This document shows, one piece after another, positions 40,914 through 52,200 of a stretch of DNA of 64,000 nucleotides; position 1 is the stretch's first letter, and each line of letters starts with the position of its first letter. The DNA is from Closterium sp. Naga37s-1 (lineage: Eukaryota; Streptophyta; Zygnematophyceae; Desmidiales; Closteriaceae). Where the stretch lies: contig CANJKZ010000010.1 of NCBI GenBank assembly GCA_947471745.1, positions 2,327,501 to 2,391,500 of the forward strand. Direction: 5' to 3'. The position numbers and the translations under genes were made by a program. The notes beneath the pieces were generated by a model. The model was given only the letters and a program-made list of their open reading frames with translations, ran no database searches and was not told the DNA's origin.

Positions 40914-41110
40914 CCTTGCTTGTACTGTGATCTTTCTATACCTGCACTTGCTTGTTTACCTTTATATATGATCTTGCATGTGAACTGGCCTTGTGGCCTT
41001 GAACTTGTGCTCGGAATGTGTGGTGACGTTGTGATCCACCCTGAGCTTGCTTTGCTTTGCTTGACTGGTCTTGTGACCTCTTGTTCTCCCCCACTTTGCC
41101 TATGGGGGTG
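40914..41110 (+). other. 3' untranslated tail and polypurine tract of copia C
   Basis: TC-rich tail with ACTGGTCTTGTGACCTC; the last bases, CTATGGGGGTG (41100-41110), are the polypurine tract directly before the 3' LTR. The same tract marks the remnant at 5646. Confidence 0.8.
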
Positions 41111-41236
41111 TGTCAAACTCATATGCTATAGTCTGTGTAGGCTGTAGTGGGGTAGACCATATGGGGTACAACACTTTTAGGTTTTCCTACTTTTACCCAC
41201 CTGCTTGCTAGTTCATTCATTCCTCATTTCTTCACA
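41111..41236 (+). repeat. 3' LTR of copia C (126 bp)
   Basis: Same length and termini as the 5' LTR, followed by the duplicated target GACGG. Confidence 0.96.
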
Positions 41237-41872
41237 GACGGATCCACTGGAGAAGTTGGCGCTGTTTAAGAAACTAAGGAAGCAAGCTTTTCTCAACTTG
41301 ATCATGCGGTTTTTAATAGTATTTTGGTGGATCTTGATCAATTTGCAGGGGAATTAAATTCAGGACAACGAGCATGGGAGTACTTGGATTCCACCTACAT
41401 GGGGACCAACAATACCATCAAGGAGGCTGTGAGAAAGCAACTCTTGATGCTGAGCATAGAGAAGAGTGAAAATATGATCACCAACATCAACAGGGCAACG
41501 AGCTATAACGATGATCTACGAGTGATGGGAGCCGCGGAGTCGGAGCAAGCGATGATTGACTACATCGTTGAAGGACTTCCTAAGGAGTACGAATCCAATG
41601 TTGGAATGTTCGCGTATCCGGTGTCATTGCACTTGCTAAGAACCCTGTGTTGCACGGCCTCTCCAAGCACATGAGGGTGAAATGGCATTGGACTAGGAGC
41701 ATGGTGGCCGCGGGTGAAGTTTATTTGCACTACGCGAATAAGACGGGGCAGCCAGCTGGCATGATGACCAAAAGGCTGGTTGCAATTGCAGCATTGGAAG
41801 TGTTGCAAGCTGGCTGGAATGCCTCTGAACTGAGAGCAACAGATCATAAGGCCAACAATCCGAGGGGAGGTT
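41237..41872 (+). pseudogene. Chimeric copia X: gag fragment joined to an RNase H end
   Basis: From 41242 to about 41615 this continues the gag begun at 34178 (VDLDQFAGELNSGQRAWEYL; MLSIEKSENMITNINRA; IDYIVEGLPKEYESN), a UBN2-type gag unlike that of D. At about 41620 the sequence becomes the 3' end of a D-like pol: ALAKNPVLHGLSKHMRVKWH in one frame, then HYANKTGQPAGMMTKRL. A polypurine tract CCGAGGGGAGG precedes the LTR at 41873. So protease, integrase and RT were deleted, or two families recombined. Frameshifts lie near 41290 and 41640. Confidence 0.75.
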
Positions 41873-42510
41873 TGTTGGTGCAACCCTACGGTTTGCACTG
41901 CGCTTGTTGTCCTTGTGCGTGCATGCGTGTGCGCATGGAATGGTATAAGGATATGGGATGGTATATATTTCATGTTTATTATAGTGTGAAAATGATGAGT
42001 CGTGATGTTGAATGTGTGTGTCTAGTCAATAGCGAGTTACCGCTATTCACGTGACACGTCATCGTTTGTAGGCCATGTGCGGTTTCTATTTTGCGTGTGT
42101 CGAATGTTCGGCGTGTTGCAGGTGCATGCAGCAGACTTTCAAAAACTCAATGATGAGTTTGTGGTGAAGAACGAGAGCCTTGGTTTCAAGATTCAAGTGA
42201 TTTTGAAGCTCTCCATAAAGGTAAACTTAAAGATAGTGAGGATAGTTACATTGCAATGTGTTGTGTAACATTTCTCTTGGTATAGGCCCTTGCGGATGGT
42301 AGTATCGAGACCCTTCTTACATGGGGACAGTGTGGAACTGTCCCACATCATTATACCTCGGCTCTTGGGATTTTTAAAGGCTAGGCTTTCCCAACTTTTA
42401 ACTCTTCCTAATTTGTGCTCTAAGACCATATTGCCATTTATTCAAACTTACGATGTGTCGATATTCGCAAGTGAATGCATTTCATTTGGAGCTGTGATTA
42501 GAACGCTATC
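41873..42510 (+). repeat. 3' LTR of copia X (D family), right end truncated
   Basis: Starts TGTTGGTGCAACCCTACGG and follows the D LTR with many changes up to GAACGCTATCAA, then switches without any LTR end to a gypsy gag fragment. About 110 bp of LTR end are missing. Confidence 0.82.
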
Positions 42511-42707
42511 AAACGGGCACTGCTTTGCATGCAATCGACTCGGGCACCGTAAGAGCAACTGCCCAGAAAATGCTATGGGACAAGAGGGAGCAGAGCAGCA
42601 GAAAGAGACCAAGCAGAAGGGAAACCATGGGAGCTAGTAGCAGACGGGCCCTCTACTGACAGATCACGCCACTCGCCCGACCCAACCGACTCTCACCAGG
42701 TGACGGC
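42511..42707 (+). pseudogene. Nucleocapsid fragment of a gypsy B relative
   Basis: Encodes a CCHC knuckle (CFACNRLGHRKSNC) and the tail GQEGAEQQKETKQKGN, closely matching 7208-7377 of gypsy B, including the non-coding stretch CTCGCCCGACCCAACCG. It joins the truncated LTR of X directly. No other part of this gypsy copy is near. Confidence 0.82.
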
Positions 42708-43269
42708 CCATACTTACGCGCTGTTGTATATTCTTGGCCCCATACTGTTATCCATGCCCTCACCCATCATCACCCATCGTCACCCCACCCCTCCCCTCCT
42801 AGAAGGATGTTGATGGTGTCAGCGCTGCCAGAGGAGTATCTTTCCTACCATGTGCGTGCTGCTCCCCGCCCTGCTCCAGCTTCTCACGTGCCATGCTACT
42901 ATGCCATGGGGTCGGGCTATGCCATGCCATGAGGCTGAATGCCCACTCTCCCTTCCACCTCTCGCTGCTATGTTCTCGTTCGCTCCAGATGTCTACTCAT
43001 GTTAAGTGGACAAGCCACCCCTCTCGGGTTTGAGATTTCTCAGAAGGGGCACTACGATACGTTTCGCCCCCTTCCCTCCTGAATCCGCCATGTTGCTCAA
43101 ATACGAGCCATCCCTTGTCTCTCCCGCATTCTCTCTCCCTCCCTCTCACTCACCCTCGTCTATACCCATCCTCCTGCCGCATACACACTAGGCGGTGCAG
43201 GCGGCATGGGAGGAGGACCCTTGACTGCGTACGGACCAGTCCCTTGAGCAGCTGGCCATGCAGATCATG
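42708..43269. other. No gene recognised
   Basis: Mixed sequence with CCATCACCCATCGTCACCCC-like short repeats and C/T-rich stretches. The longest ORF is about 60 codons and shows no domain. It may be an unidentified, decayed repeat or host spacer DNA. Confidence 0.4.
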
Positions 43270-46200
43270 AAGGAGCTGCTGCAGCTTGCTTGTGTGCTTG
43301 CTTGCTCACTCGCTCATTCAAGATGCTACAAGCTCCTCTCAGCGCATGCACCAGGTGGGTTTCTTGCTTGCGTGCTTGCTAGCTCATTCGCTCATTCGAG
43401 ATGTTACAAGCTCCTCTCAGCGCATGCACCAGGTGCATTTCTTGCTTGTGCTCGCTCACTCGCTCATTCAAGATGTTACAAGCTCCTCTCATCGCAAGCA
43501 CCAGGTGGGTTGCTTGCTTGCGTGCCTGCTTGCTCACTCGCTCATTCAAGATGTTACAAGCTCCTCTCAGTGCATGCACCAGGTGGGTTGTTTGTTTGCG
43601 TGCTTGCTCGCTCACTTGCGTATTCAAGATGCTACAAGCTCCTCTCAGCGCATGCACCAGGTGGGTTGCTTGCTTGCGTGCCTGCTTGCTTACTCACTCA
43701 TTCAAGATGTTACAAGCTCCTCTCAGCGCATGCACCAGATGGGTTGTTTGCTTGAGTGCTTTCTCGCTCACTTGCATATTCAAGACGTTACAAGCTCCTC
43801 TCAGCGCATGCACCAGGTGAGTTGCTTGCTTGCTTGCTTGCATGCTTGCTCGCTTACTCGCTCATTCAAGATGTTACCAGCTCCTCTCAACGCATGCACC
43901 AGGTGGGCTGCGCGTGCTTGCTCGCTCACTCGCTCATTCAAAAAGTTACAAGCTCCTCTCAGCGCACGCTTTCTTGCTTGCTTGCGTGCTTGCTCACTCA
44001 CTTGCTCATTTAAAACGCCACAAGCTCCTCTCAGCGCATGCACCAGGTGGGTTTCTTGCTTGCTTGCTTGCGTGCCTGCTCGCTCACGCGCTCATTCAAG
44101 ACGTTACAAGCTCCTCTCAGCGCATGCACTAGGTGGGTTGCTTGCTTGCGTGCCTGCTCGCTCACGCGCTCATTCAAGACGTCGCAAGCTCCTCTCAGCG
44201 CATGCACTAGGTGGGTCGCTTGCTTGAGTGCCTGCTCGCTCACGCTCTCATTCAAGACATTACAAGCTCCTCCCAGCGCATGCACCACGTAGGTTGCTTG
44301 CTTGCGTGCCTGCTCACTCACGCGCTCATACAAGACGTTACAAGCTCCTCTCAGCGCATGCACCAGGTGGGTTGCTTGCTTGCCTGCCTGCTCGCTCATG
44401 TGCTCATTCAAGACGTTACAAGATCCTCTCAGCGCATGCACAAGGTGGGTTGCTTGCTTGCGTGCCTGCGCGCTCAAGCGCTCATTCAAGACGTTACAAG
44501 CTCCTCTCAGCGCATGCACCAGGTGGGTTGCCTGCTTGCATGCCTCGCTCACGCACTTATTCAAGACGTTACAAGCTCCTCTCAGCGCATGCACCAAGTG
44601 GGTTGCTTGCTTGCGTGCCTACTCGCTCATGCTCTCATTCAAGACATTACAAGCTCCTCTCAGCGCATGCACCACGTAGGTTGCTTGCTTGCGTGCCTGC
44701 TCGCTCACGCACTCATTCAAGACGTTACAAGATCCTCTCAGCGCATGCACAAGGTGGGTTGCTTGCTTGCGTGCCTGCTCGCTCACGCGTTCATTCACGA
44801 CGTTACAAGCTCCTCTCAGCGCATGCACCAGGTGGGTTGCTTGCTTGCGTGCCTGCTCGCTCACGCGCTCATTCAAGACGTTACAAGCTCCTCTAAGCGC
44901 ATGCACCAGGTGGGTTGCTTGCTTGCGTGCCTGCTCGCTCACGCGCTTATTCAAGATGTTACAAGCTCCTCTCAGCGCATGCACCAGGTGGGTTGCTTGC
45001 TTGCATGTCGGCTTGCTCACGCACTTTTTCAAGACGTTACAAGCTCCTCACAACGCATGCACTAGGTGGGTTGCTTGCTTGCATGCCTGCTCGCTCACGC
45101 GCTCATTCAAGACGTCACAAGCTCCTCGCAGCGCATGCACCAGGTGGGTTGCTTGCTTGCGTGCATGCTCGCTCACGCTCTCATTCAAGACATTACAAGC
45201 TCCTCCCAGCGCATGCACCACGTAGGTTGCTTGCTTGCGTGCCTGCTCGCTCACGCGCTCATACAAGACGTTACAAGCTCCTCTCAGCGCATGCACCAGG
45301 TGGGTTGCTTGCTTGCCTGCCTGCTCGCTCATGCGCTCATTCAAGACATTACAAGATCCTCTCAGCGCATGCACAAGGTGGGTTGCTTGCTTGCGTGCCT
45401 GCGCGCTCACGCGCTCATTCAAGACGTTACAAGCTCCTCTCAGCGAATGCACCAGGTGGGTTGCTTGCTTGCATGCCTCGCTCACGCGCTTATTCAAGAC
45501 GTTACAAGCTCCTCTCAGCGCATGCACCAAGTGGGTCGCTTGCTTGCGTGCCTACTCGCTCACGCTCTCATTCAAGATATTACAAGCTCCTCTCAGTGCA
45601 TGCACCACGTAGGTTGCTTGCTTGCGTGCCTGCTTGCTCACGCGCTCATTCAAGACGTTACAAGATCCTCTCAGCGCATGCACAAGGTGGGTTGCTTGCT
45701 TGCGTGCCTGCTCGCTCACGCGTTCATTCAAGACGTTACAAGCTCCTCTTAGCGCATGCACCAGGTGGGTTGCTTGCTTGCGTGCCTGCTCGCTCACGCG
45801 CTCATTCAAGACGTTACAAGCTCCTCTAAGCGCATGCACCAGGTGGGTTGCTTGCTTGCGTGCGTGCTCGCTCACGCGCTCATTCAAGACGTTACAAGCT
45901 CCTCTCTGCGCATGCACCAGGTGGGTTGCTTGCTTGCCTGCCTGCTCGCTCATGCGCTCATTCAAGACATTACAAGATCCTCTCAGCGCATGCACAAGGT
46001 GGGTTGCTTGCTTGCGTGCCTGCGCGCTCACGCGCTCATTCAAGACGTTACAAGCTCCTCTCAGCGAATGCACCAGGTGGGTTGCTTGCTTGCATGCCTC
46101 GCTCACGCGCTTATTCAAGACGTTACAAGCTCCTCTCAGCGCATGCACCAAGTGGGTCGCTTGCTTGCGTGCCTACTCGCTCACGCTCTCATTCAAGATA

Positions 46201-47850
46201 TTACAAGCTCCTCTCAGCGCATGCACCAAGTGGGTTGCTTGCTTGCGTGCCTACTCGCCCACGCTCTCATTCAAGATATTATAAGCTCCTCTCAGTGCAT
46301 GCACCACGTAGGTTGCTTGCTTGCGTGCCTGCTTGCTCACGCGCTCATTCAAGACGTTACAAGATCCTCTCAGCGCATGCACAAGGTGGGTTGCTTGCTT
46401 GCGTGCCTGCTCGCTCACGCGTTCATTCAAGACGTTACAAGCTCCTCTTAGCGCATGCACCAGGTGGGTTGCTTGCTTGCGTGCCTGCTCGCTCACGCGC
46501 TCATTCAAGACGTTACAAGCTCCTCTAAGCGCATGCACCAGGTGGGTTGCTTGCTTGCGTGCCTGCTCGCTCACGCGCTCATTCAAGACGTTATAAGCTC
46601 CTCTCTGCGCATGCACTTGCTTGCTTGCCTGCCTGCTCGCTCATGCGCTCATTCAAGACATTACAAGATCCTCTCAGCGCATGCACAAGGTGGGTTGCTT
46701 GCTTGCGTGCCTGCGCGCTCACGCGCTCATTCAAGACGTTACAAGCTCCTCTCAGCGAATGCACCAGGTGGGTTGCTTGCTTGCATGCCTCGCTCACGCG
46801 CTTATTCAAGACGTTACAAGCTCCTCTCAGCGCATGCACCAAGTGGGTCGCTTGCTTGCGTGCCTACTCGCTCACGCTCTCATTCAAGATATTACAAGCT
46901 CCTCTCAGCGCATGCACCACGTAGGTTGCTTGCTTGCGTGCCTGCTTGCTCACGCGCTCATTCAAGACGTTACAAGATCCTCTCAGCGCATGCACAAGGT
47001 GGGTTGCTTGCTTGCGTGCCTGCTCGCTCACGCGTTCATTCAAGACGTTACAAGCTCCTCTTAGCGCATGCACCAGGTGGGTTGCTTGCTTGCGTGCCTG
47101 CTCGCTCACGCGCTCATTCAAGACGTTACAAGCTCCTCTAAGCGCATGCACCAGGTGGGTTGCTTGCTTGCGTGCCTGCTCGCTCACGCGCTCATTCAAG
47201 ACGTTACAAGCTCCTCTCAGCGCATGCACCAGGTGGGTTGCTTGCTTGCCTGCCTGCTCGCTCATGTGCTCATTCAAGACGTTACAAGCTCCTCTTAGCG
47301 CATGCACCAGGTGGGTTGCTTGCTTGCGTGCCTGCTCGCTCACGCGCTCATTCAAGACGTTACAAGCTCCTCTAAGCGCATGCACCAGGTGGGTTGCTTG
47401 CTTGCGTGTCTACTTGCTCTCGCGCTTTTTCAAGACGTTACAAGCTCCTCTCAGCGAATGCACCAGGTGGGTTGCTTCCTTGCATGCCTCCTCGATCACG
47501 CGCCCACTCAAGACGTTACAAGCTCCTCTCAGCGCATGCATCCGGTGGGTTGCTTCCTTGCGTGCCTGCTCGCTTACACACTCATTCAAAACGTTACAAG
47601 CTCCTCTCAGCGCATGCATCAGGTGGGTTGCTTGCTTGCGTGCCTGCTCGCTCAAGTGCTCATTCAAGACATTACAAGCTCCTCTCAGCTCATGCACCAG
47701 GTGGGTTGCTTGCTTGCGTGCCTGCTCGCTCACATGCTCACCCAAGATGTTACAAGCTCCTCTCACCGCATGCACCAGCTGTGTTGCGTCCTTGCGTGCC
47801 GGCACGCTCACGCGCTCATTCAAGACGTTACAAGCTCATGCACCAGCTGG
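43270..47850. repeat. Tandem array of about 58 copies of a 78-bp unit
   Basis: Consensus landmarks of the unit: CAGGTGGGTTGCTTGCTTGC, GTGCCTGCTCGCTCACGCGC, TCATTCAAGACGTTACAAGC, TCCTCTCAGCGCATGCAC (78 bp). The unit is 26 codons long with no stop in any plus-strand frame, so ORFs of 200-350 codons appear in all three plus frames and also on the minus strand; some begin at alternative starts. The outer copies (before 44000, after 47400) are more diverged than the centre. Variants (AGATCCTCTC with CACAAGG; CACCACGTAGG; a 3-nt-deleted GCATGCCTCGCTCAC) recur in the same order at intervals of about 0.6-0.9 kb, showing higher-order repeats. Confidence 0.95.
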
Positions 47851-48517
47851 GTTGTTCCTGATCACGTTTCTCAGCCACACTCCCAGCCCGTACCACCTGC
47901 GGCTTTCCAAAACTAGGATAGATCAGCCTGTTAGGAGGGTGCACATCCCTCCTAGGACGGTCACGCAGACGTTGGGCACGTGATGGAGCATCTTGCTGCT
48001 GCTGCTGCTGCTCCTCCACCTCAGGCTCTCCCCCATCCTCAGTCACCCCAGAGATCTCCTCTGAGATTGTGACCTGCAGTTGCCTCGAAGCCTCAATGAT
48101 CAGCAGTGTAGTAGGAAGCTTCTGTTGCTGCTGCTTCCACTCCTTGTATTACAAGGACTCAAGGAACTTCACATCCCTTGACAGAGTCAGCTGCTGGCTG
48201 GTCAAAACCCATATCAACCAGCCCTTGTGATCCTTAGCAAGCCCCAAGTGCACACCCCATCTCCCAGAAGCCTCCAATTTTCTCCTCTTCTCTTTAGGCA
48301 CACGAAACACGACCATGCAGCCATAGGCTCTCAGCATGTTGACTGCTGGTGCACTCCTATACTACTTGGTGTAGGGGACCCACTGCTTGTCCCCCACAGT
48401 CGCCAGCACCCTGTTCTTCACAAGGGCGACCTGCCGCAGTGCAGTCACCCAAAACCGATCCGGCAGCCCTGCACGCCCAAGGAGAGTGCGAGCACCTTCC
48501 TGCAGGGTCCGGTTGAA
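47851..48517 (-). pseudogene. Integrase C-terminus and spacer of copia J
   Basis: Pieces in one frame separated by stops near 48517, 48360 and 48149: LQEGARTLLGRAGLPDRFWV, MLRAYGCMVVFRVPKEKRRK, GVHLGLAKDHKGWLIW, a Gln-rich run, and RDVHPPNRLIYPSFGKPQ, which normally precedes RT. RT itself is not present; the tandem array begins instead. Confidence 0.75.
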
Positions 48518-49030
48518 CTACTGAGCCACGCAGTTCTGCTGAGGGTTGTAGGGCACCGTGAGCTGATGCTGGATCCCCTTCTTCTTCAGCACAGCCTCAA
48601 AATCAGCGCCAATGAATTCTCCCCCGTTGTCAGTGCGGATCACCTTCACCTTGTGTCCGCTCTCCCTTTGAGCTCTCGGCATCCACTCCTTAAGAACAGC
48701 CGCTGCCACCTCCCCCTTGGTCTTGAGAGGGTACACCCACACTGCACGCGTGTAGTCATCCACAATGGTTAAGAAGTAGCAGCTGCCCGAGAGAGAAGGG
48801 TCCCTCATAGGGCCCACCACATCCATGTGCACAAGTGCGAGTGGTGCCTTGGTTGGTCCCGTGCTGCCACTGAAGGGAAACTTTGTGAACTTTGTTTCAA
48901 GGCATGTAGGGCAGCTCCCAATTTCCTTTGCTGCCCCCTTCACCTCCAACCCCGTCAAGCTCCCATCCTTTTCCAACTTTTGCAGCATAGGGATGTTGGT
49001 GTGACATAACCTCTCATGCCACGTCTCTCA
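48518..49030 (-). pseudogene. Integrase core of copia J
   Basis: Zinc region end (CPTCLETKFTKFPFSG), HMDVVGPMRDPSLSGSCYF, VDDYTRAVWVYPLKTKGE, VIRTDNGGEFIGADF and PYNPQQNCVAQ. The D and D are present. The Glu segment normally reads QNGxAER; here it is QNCVAQ and then a stop, so the Glu is lost. Confidence 0.8.
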
Positions 49031-49059
49031 ATCGGCATCACCATTTCCAGATGAAGACT

Positions 49060-49826
49060 TTACCCATGCAGCTGTCGCATCCACACCAGCAAGCACCTCA
49101 CCATGTGGCTGCTACACCTTCTTAACTGCATCCAGCGCCCCATCAGTTGGCGCAGTCTTCCCTCCTTCCGTAGTTGCTTTAGCCGTCGCTGCTGCCGCTG
49201 CCGTTGCTGATGGTTTCCCGTTCCAAGGGATAATGGGCAGCTGCCATAGGTCCTTGATGCAGCTACTCTTCTCCTCCAAATCCCAGAGCAGCAGCTGGTT
49301 GGACCGAACGTAATTTTTGCCTTGCCATTCTGCAGCCGGCGCACAGAATGAAGGTTAGCGGACAAACATTCAACTAGCAGCACATTTCCCAGCCGCACAA
49401 GCTCCCCATTGGCTCCCATTACAGTGGCATTCCCAACACCAATCACAGGGAGCAAAGCACCTGAAGCGGCATCCACAAACTTAATCTTTCCAGGAGGCTT
49501 TGCCTCATCAAGCAAATCTGCCCATAGAGTCATGTGACTTGAGCAACCTGAATCTATCACCCAGTGAGTGAGGGGTGCATCACAACTTTCCCAACCGATC
49601 CCACATTACCCTCACTCCCTTTCACATCTTCAACTATGAGGAACATCCCAGGGGAGGCTTTACCTTGTGCACCATCACCTTGTGCACCTGAACCTTGCAC
49701 AGCGCCACCTCGTGTGCTTTCACCACTTGGCAGCTTCATGCCTTGAGACGCCCATTCCTCAGGGCGGCTGAAACATTTAAACCACGGATGTACAACCTTC
49801 TTGCAATACCAGCAGGCACCCTCCAT
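49060..49826 (-). pseudogene. Nucleocapsid and protease of copia J
   Basis: The first frame (49826-49557) has a CCHC knuckle (CWYCKKVVHPWFKC) and a Gly/Gln-rich stretch ending in VVMHPSLTG. A shift leads to 49560-49060 with MIDSGCSSHMT (DSGC, the usual copia protease centre), GVGNATVMGANGELVRLGNV and NLHSVRRLQNGKAKI. The remainder is Arg/Gln-rich out-of-frame sequence. Confidence 0.8.
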
Positions 49827-50820
49827 TCGAGTGCCCCCCCTGCCACCAGAGCTCCCATGCCCCTTGTTGTAGTCACCTCGGCCTCTCCCTCTGCCAAAGC
49901 CTCTCCCACAGCCTCGGCCTCTCCTCCCCCTCTTCCTCTGCTGCCTCTTGCAGCTCCATACCCCTCAGCAGTCTTGTTGGCAGCACCACCACCCGTGTGG
50001 CGCCTGCGAAAGTCCTCCTGCAGAATCTGCTGCCGTAGCCACTCTGGTGTCCACTGGTCTGGCTGAGTGTTGAGGGTGGGGATGAGGTTGTCCCATGAGT
50101 TGTCGAGCACCGAGATGATTTTGGTGCACTGCTGCATCTCCGACACTTTGCTGCCCACCGCTATTGTCCTTTCATAGGTGTCTTTGATCTTGTCAAAGGA
50201 CCGGCTTCACATCATCGACCGGTCACATGGAGAGGGCAGCCAACTCCTTCTCCAACACAATCACCATCGGCAGCGTGTTGGGCTGATTCACATAGTGCAG
50301 TAGCTTCCACGCCTTTGGTCCAGAGTCGTCCATCTCCACTAAGTCTTTGATGTGCTGGAACATATCGTTGTTGACCGATTGGAGGATGAGGTCGTACAGC
50401 ACTGCGCTCTTCTCAATCCATTAATCGCGGATATCTTCTTCCTCCGGCATCTTTGCAATTTTCAGCAGCTCGTAGCGCTTGAAAGCGCTCCTCGTCCGCC
50501 CGCTCCATTCCTCATATTTGGAGCCATCCAGATCATTGATCTTGGATGGTGGCAGTTCACTCCTCTTCTCAGCTGCATCTCCACTCCCTTGATTTATCTC
50601 CTCTGCTCCCAATCACAAATTTCAGCTCCCCGCTTTGCTGGTCGCAATGTAGATCCATGAAATCTTGACAAGTGTCGGCACCAACGAAATTTTGGCAGAG
50701 TTTCCCCTTAGCGGAAGTCACATCCAAGCTCTAGAACTCCACTTAGGCATGCCCACAGGCCATGGTGGGTCTAGGAGGCTTCTTCACACCTCTGTAGACT
50801 CTTCACAAAGTCCTTAATCA
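49736..50820 (-). pseudogene. gag of copia J
   Basis: The N-terminal piece 50612-50421 has INDLDGSKYEEWSGRTRSAF, the classical start of a copia gag. The middle is broken by stops (50220-50420). The C-terminal piece 50158-49736 has CTKIISVLDNSWDNLIPTLN and QQILQEDFRRRHTGG, with a Gly/Arg-rich tail in other frames. A gag of the same broad type as D, but a different family. Confidence 0.75.
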
Positions 50821-50832
50821 GCTCTGATACCA
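50821..50832 (-). other. Primer-binding site of copia J
   Basis: TGGTATCAGAGC on the minus strand, two bases from the LTR; perfect Met-tRNA site. Confidence 0.88.
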
Positions 50833-50834
50833 CT

Positions 50835-51670
50835 TGTTAGAGACCAAGGATGGAGTCTATGAAGATTAGGGGCCGAAAATCTCAAAATCATTGGAGTAAT
50901 ATTCTGGACAGAATTGTCGATTTCACAAGAAACGTCGTCGACGAAAAGTTCACCGTTAGAATGTTCTAAACCCTTGACCATGGCTATTGTTCCCAATTTG
51001 AATCGTATCAAAAGATGGAGCATAACTCGAGTTATGAATTTTGGCGCATGAGGGGGTATGCTACCATAGAAACTTAACTCGATAACAATTGTCTCACAAG
51101 ATCTGCACAAGAAAGTTGGAGTTGCTGGGAATCAGGTAGGAAAGAATGAGAAGGACGAGAGGGAAGCTCCCAAGGGAGTTCCCAACCAAGGAAACCCCAT
51201 AAGCACAAAGGATTCCCTCCCTACAGGAACCCAACTTTGACCTAAGTCCATTTCCCAACCCATGTCATTCACCTCACCCAACTTGGCCACACTTGCCAAC
51301 CTGGTTTGGCTTCTCCCAACCACTTGCCATCATCTACGGTAATGGTGACGAATTTCCCAACCCCCAAAAGTCTATACCCCTTATGGAGTCAATCCCACAA
51401 CTTCCCATAGTCGTTGCATCACAATCAAAACTTCGAACGATTATAACTTTCTCGTTCTTGCTCCGATCGCGACGTTTCTTGGTTCGTCGGAAAGCTCTCG
51501 AGCAGAGTCATTTCAGATATCTACTCAGACAACAAAATATTCATGCACACTCGGAGAATCCAAACCACACCGAACACAAATTCTTGCACACGCTCACACC
51601 ACGCACGCAACGCACGAACATATGATGGGAGGCAGACAGACGTGAATGCAAATGATAGCATCACGTAACA
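50835..51670 (-). repeat. 5' LTR of copia J (836 bp)
   Basis: Plus-strand borders TGTTAGAGACC and CACGTAACA. Colinear with the 875-bp solo LTR at 56410-57284 along its whole length, which fixes both ends. Confidence 0.85.
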
Positions 51671-52200
51671 CAAATCCCAGCTCTCAACCTCTTCCCCGCG
51701 CTCAACTTCCTCGCCACCCTCAAACTCCTTGCTGCCCTCAGCTTCCCCGGTCCCCATCTCACCACAACACACGCCCTCAAGCCCAACGTGAGATTCTTCC
51801 CCCTTGAACCTCTCATTCTGCTTCGTTGTGGTCTCACTCTGCTCCGTCAGTCCAGTTCCTGCCTCTACCCTACTCTCAGGGCTGTCTTCGCTAGCACTGT
51901 TCTCCTCCTCCGATGGAACCTCACTGCTGTCATTTGTGTTCCAACTTGATTTCCCATGGCACGCGGAGGCTTCAACCGACGCAGCAGCGGAATCATCCCT
52001 ACAGCATTCCAACCTCTCAAAAGGCGCCAAAACCTACTTTTTTGGCTCACCATGCAGAGATAACTTAATCAACGGGAGCTAGACTATGGGCTAGGTACGG
52101 AGCTAGAGTGATCTCTGCGTTCCTCACTTGGTCGTTTACTTGTACACACACTGCATTGTAATTTGCAAGAAGTTTTTGCAAGAGTTTCACTAGGAAAACA
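51671..52200 (-). other. No recognised gene; acidic open frame
   Basis: Sequence between the LTR of J and the candidate LTR of K. On the minus strand a frame from about 52030 to 51671 encodes about 120 Glu/Ser-rich residues (SSEVPSEEENSASEDSPESR) with no ATG and runs into the J LTR. It matches no family I know. It could be a host exon interrupted by J, or part of an older element. Confidence 0.4.

Larger units (their letters stand above)
34314..41236 (+). mobile_element. Ty1/copia element C, complete with 126-bp LTRs and TSD GACGG
   Basis: Reference copy of the short-LTR family. Both LTRs are 126 bp and differ at 3 positions by eye (2.4%). The target duplication GACGG is at 34309-34313 and 41237-41241. 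In order: primer site, hairpin, repeat leader, shortened gag, protease, integrase, linker, RT, RNase H, polypurine tract. Two frameshifts and one TGA inactivate it, but RT-RNase H is intact. Confidence 0.96.
47851..51670 (-). mobile_element. Ty1/copia element J, 3' half replaced by the tandem array
   Basis: Minus-strand copia with an 836-bp 5' LTR, perfect primer site, gag with CCHC knuckle, protease, integrase and the start of the RT spacer. It ends abruptly in the 78-bp array. Many frameshifts. The solo LTR at 56410 is of the same family. Confidence 0.88.

Noticed and set aside
43270..47850. CRISPR-like array
   Set aside because: Units are contiguous, with no unique spacers between repeats, and the context is eukaryotic retrotransposons.
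43286..47983. Long ORFs of 200-350 codons across the tandem array as Cys/Leu-rich repeat proteins
   Set aside because: The 78-bp unit is a multiple of three without stops in several frames, so such ORFs arise automatically on both strands; no frame is favoured.
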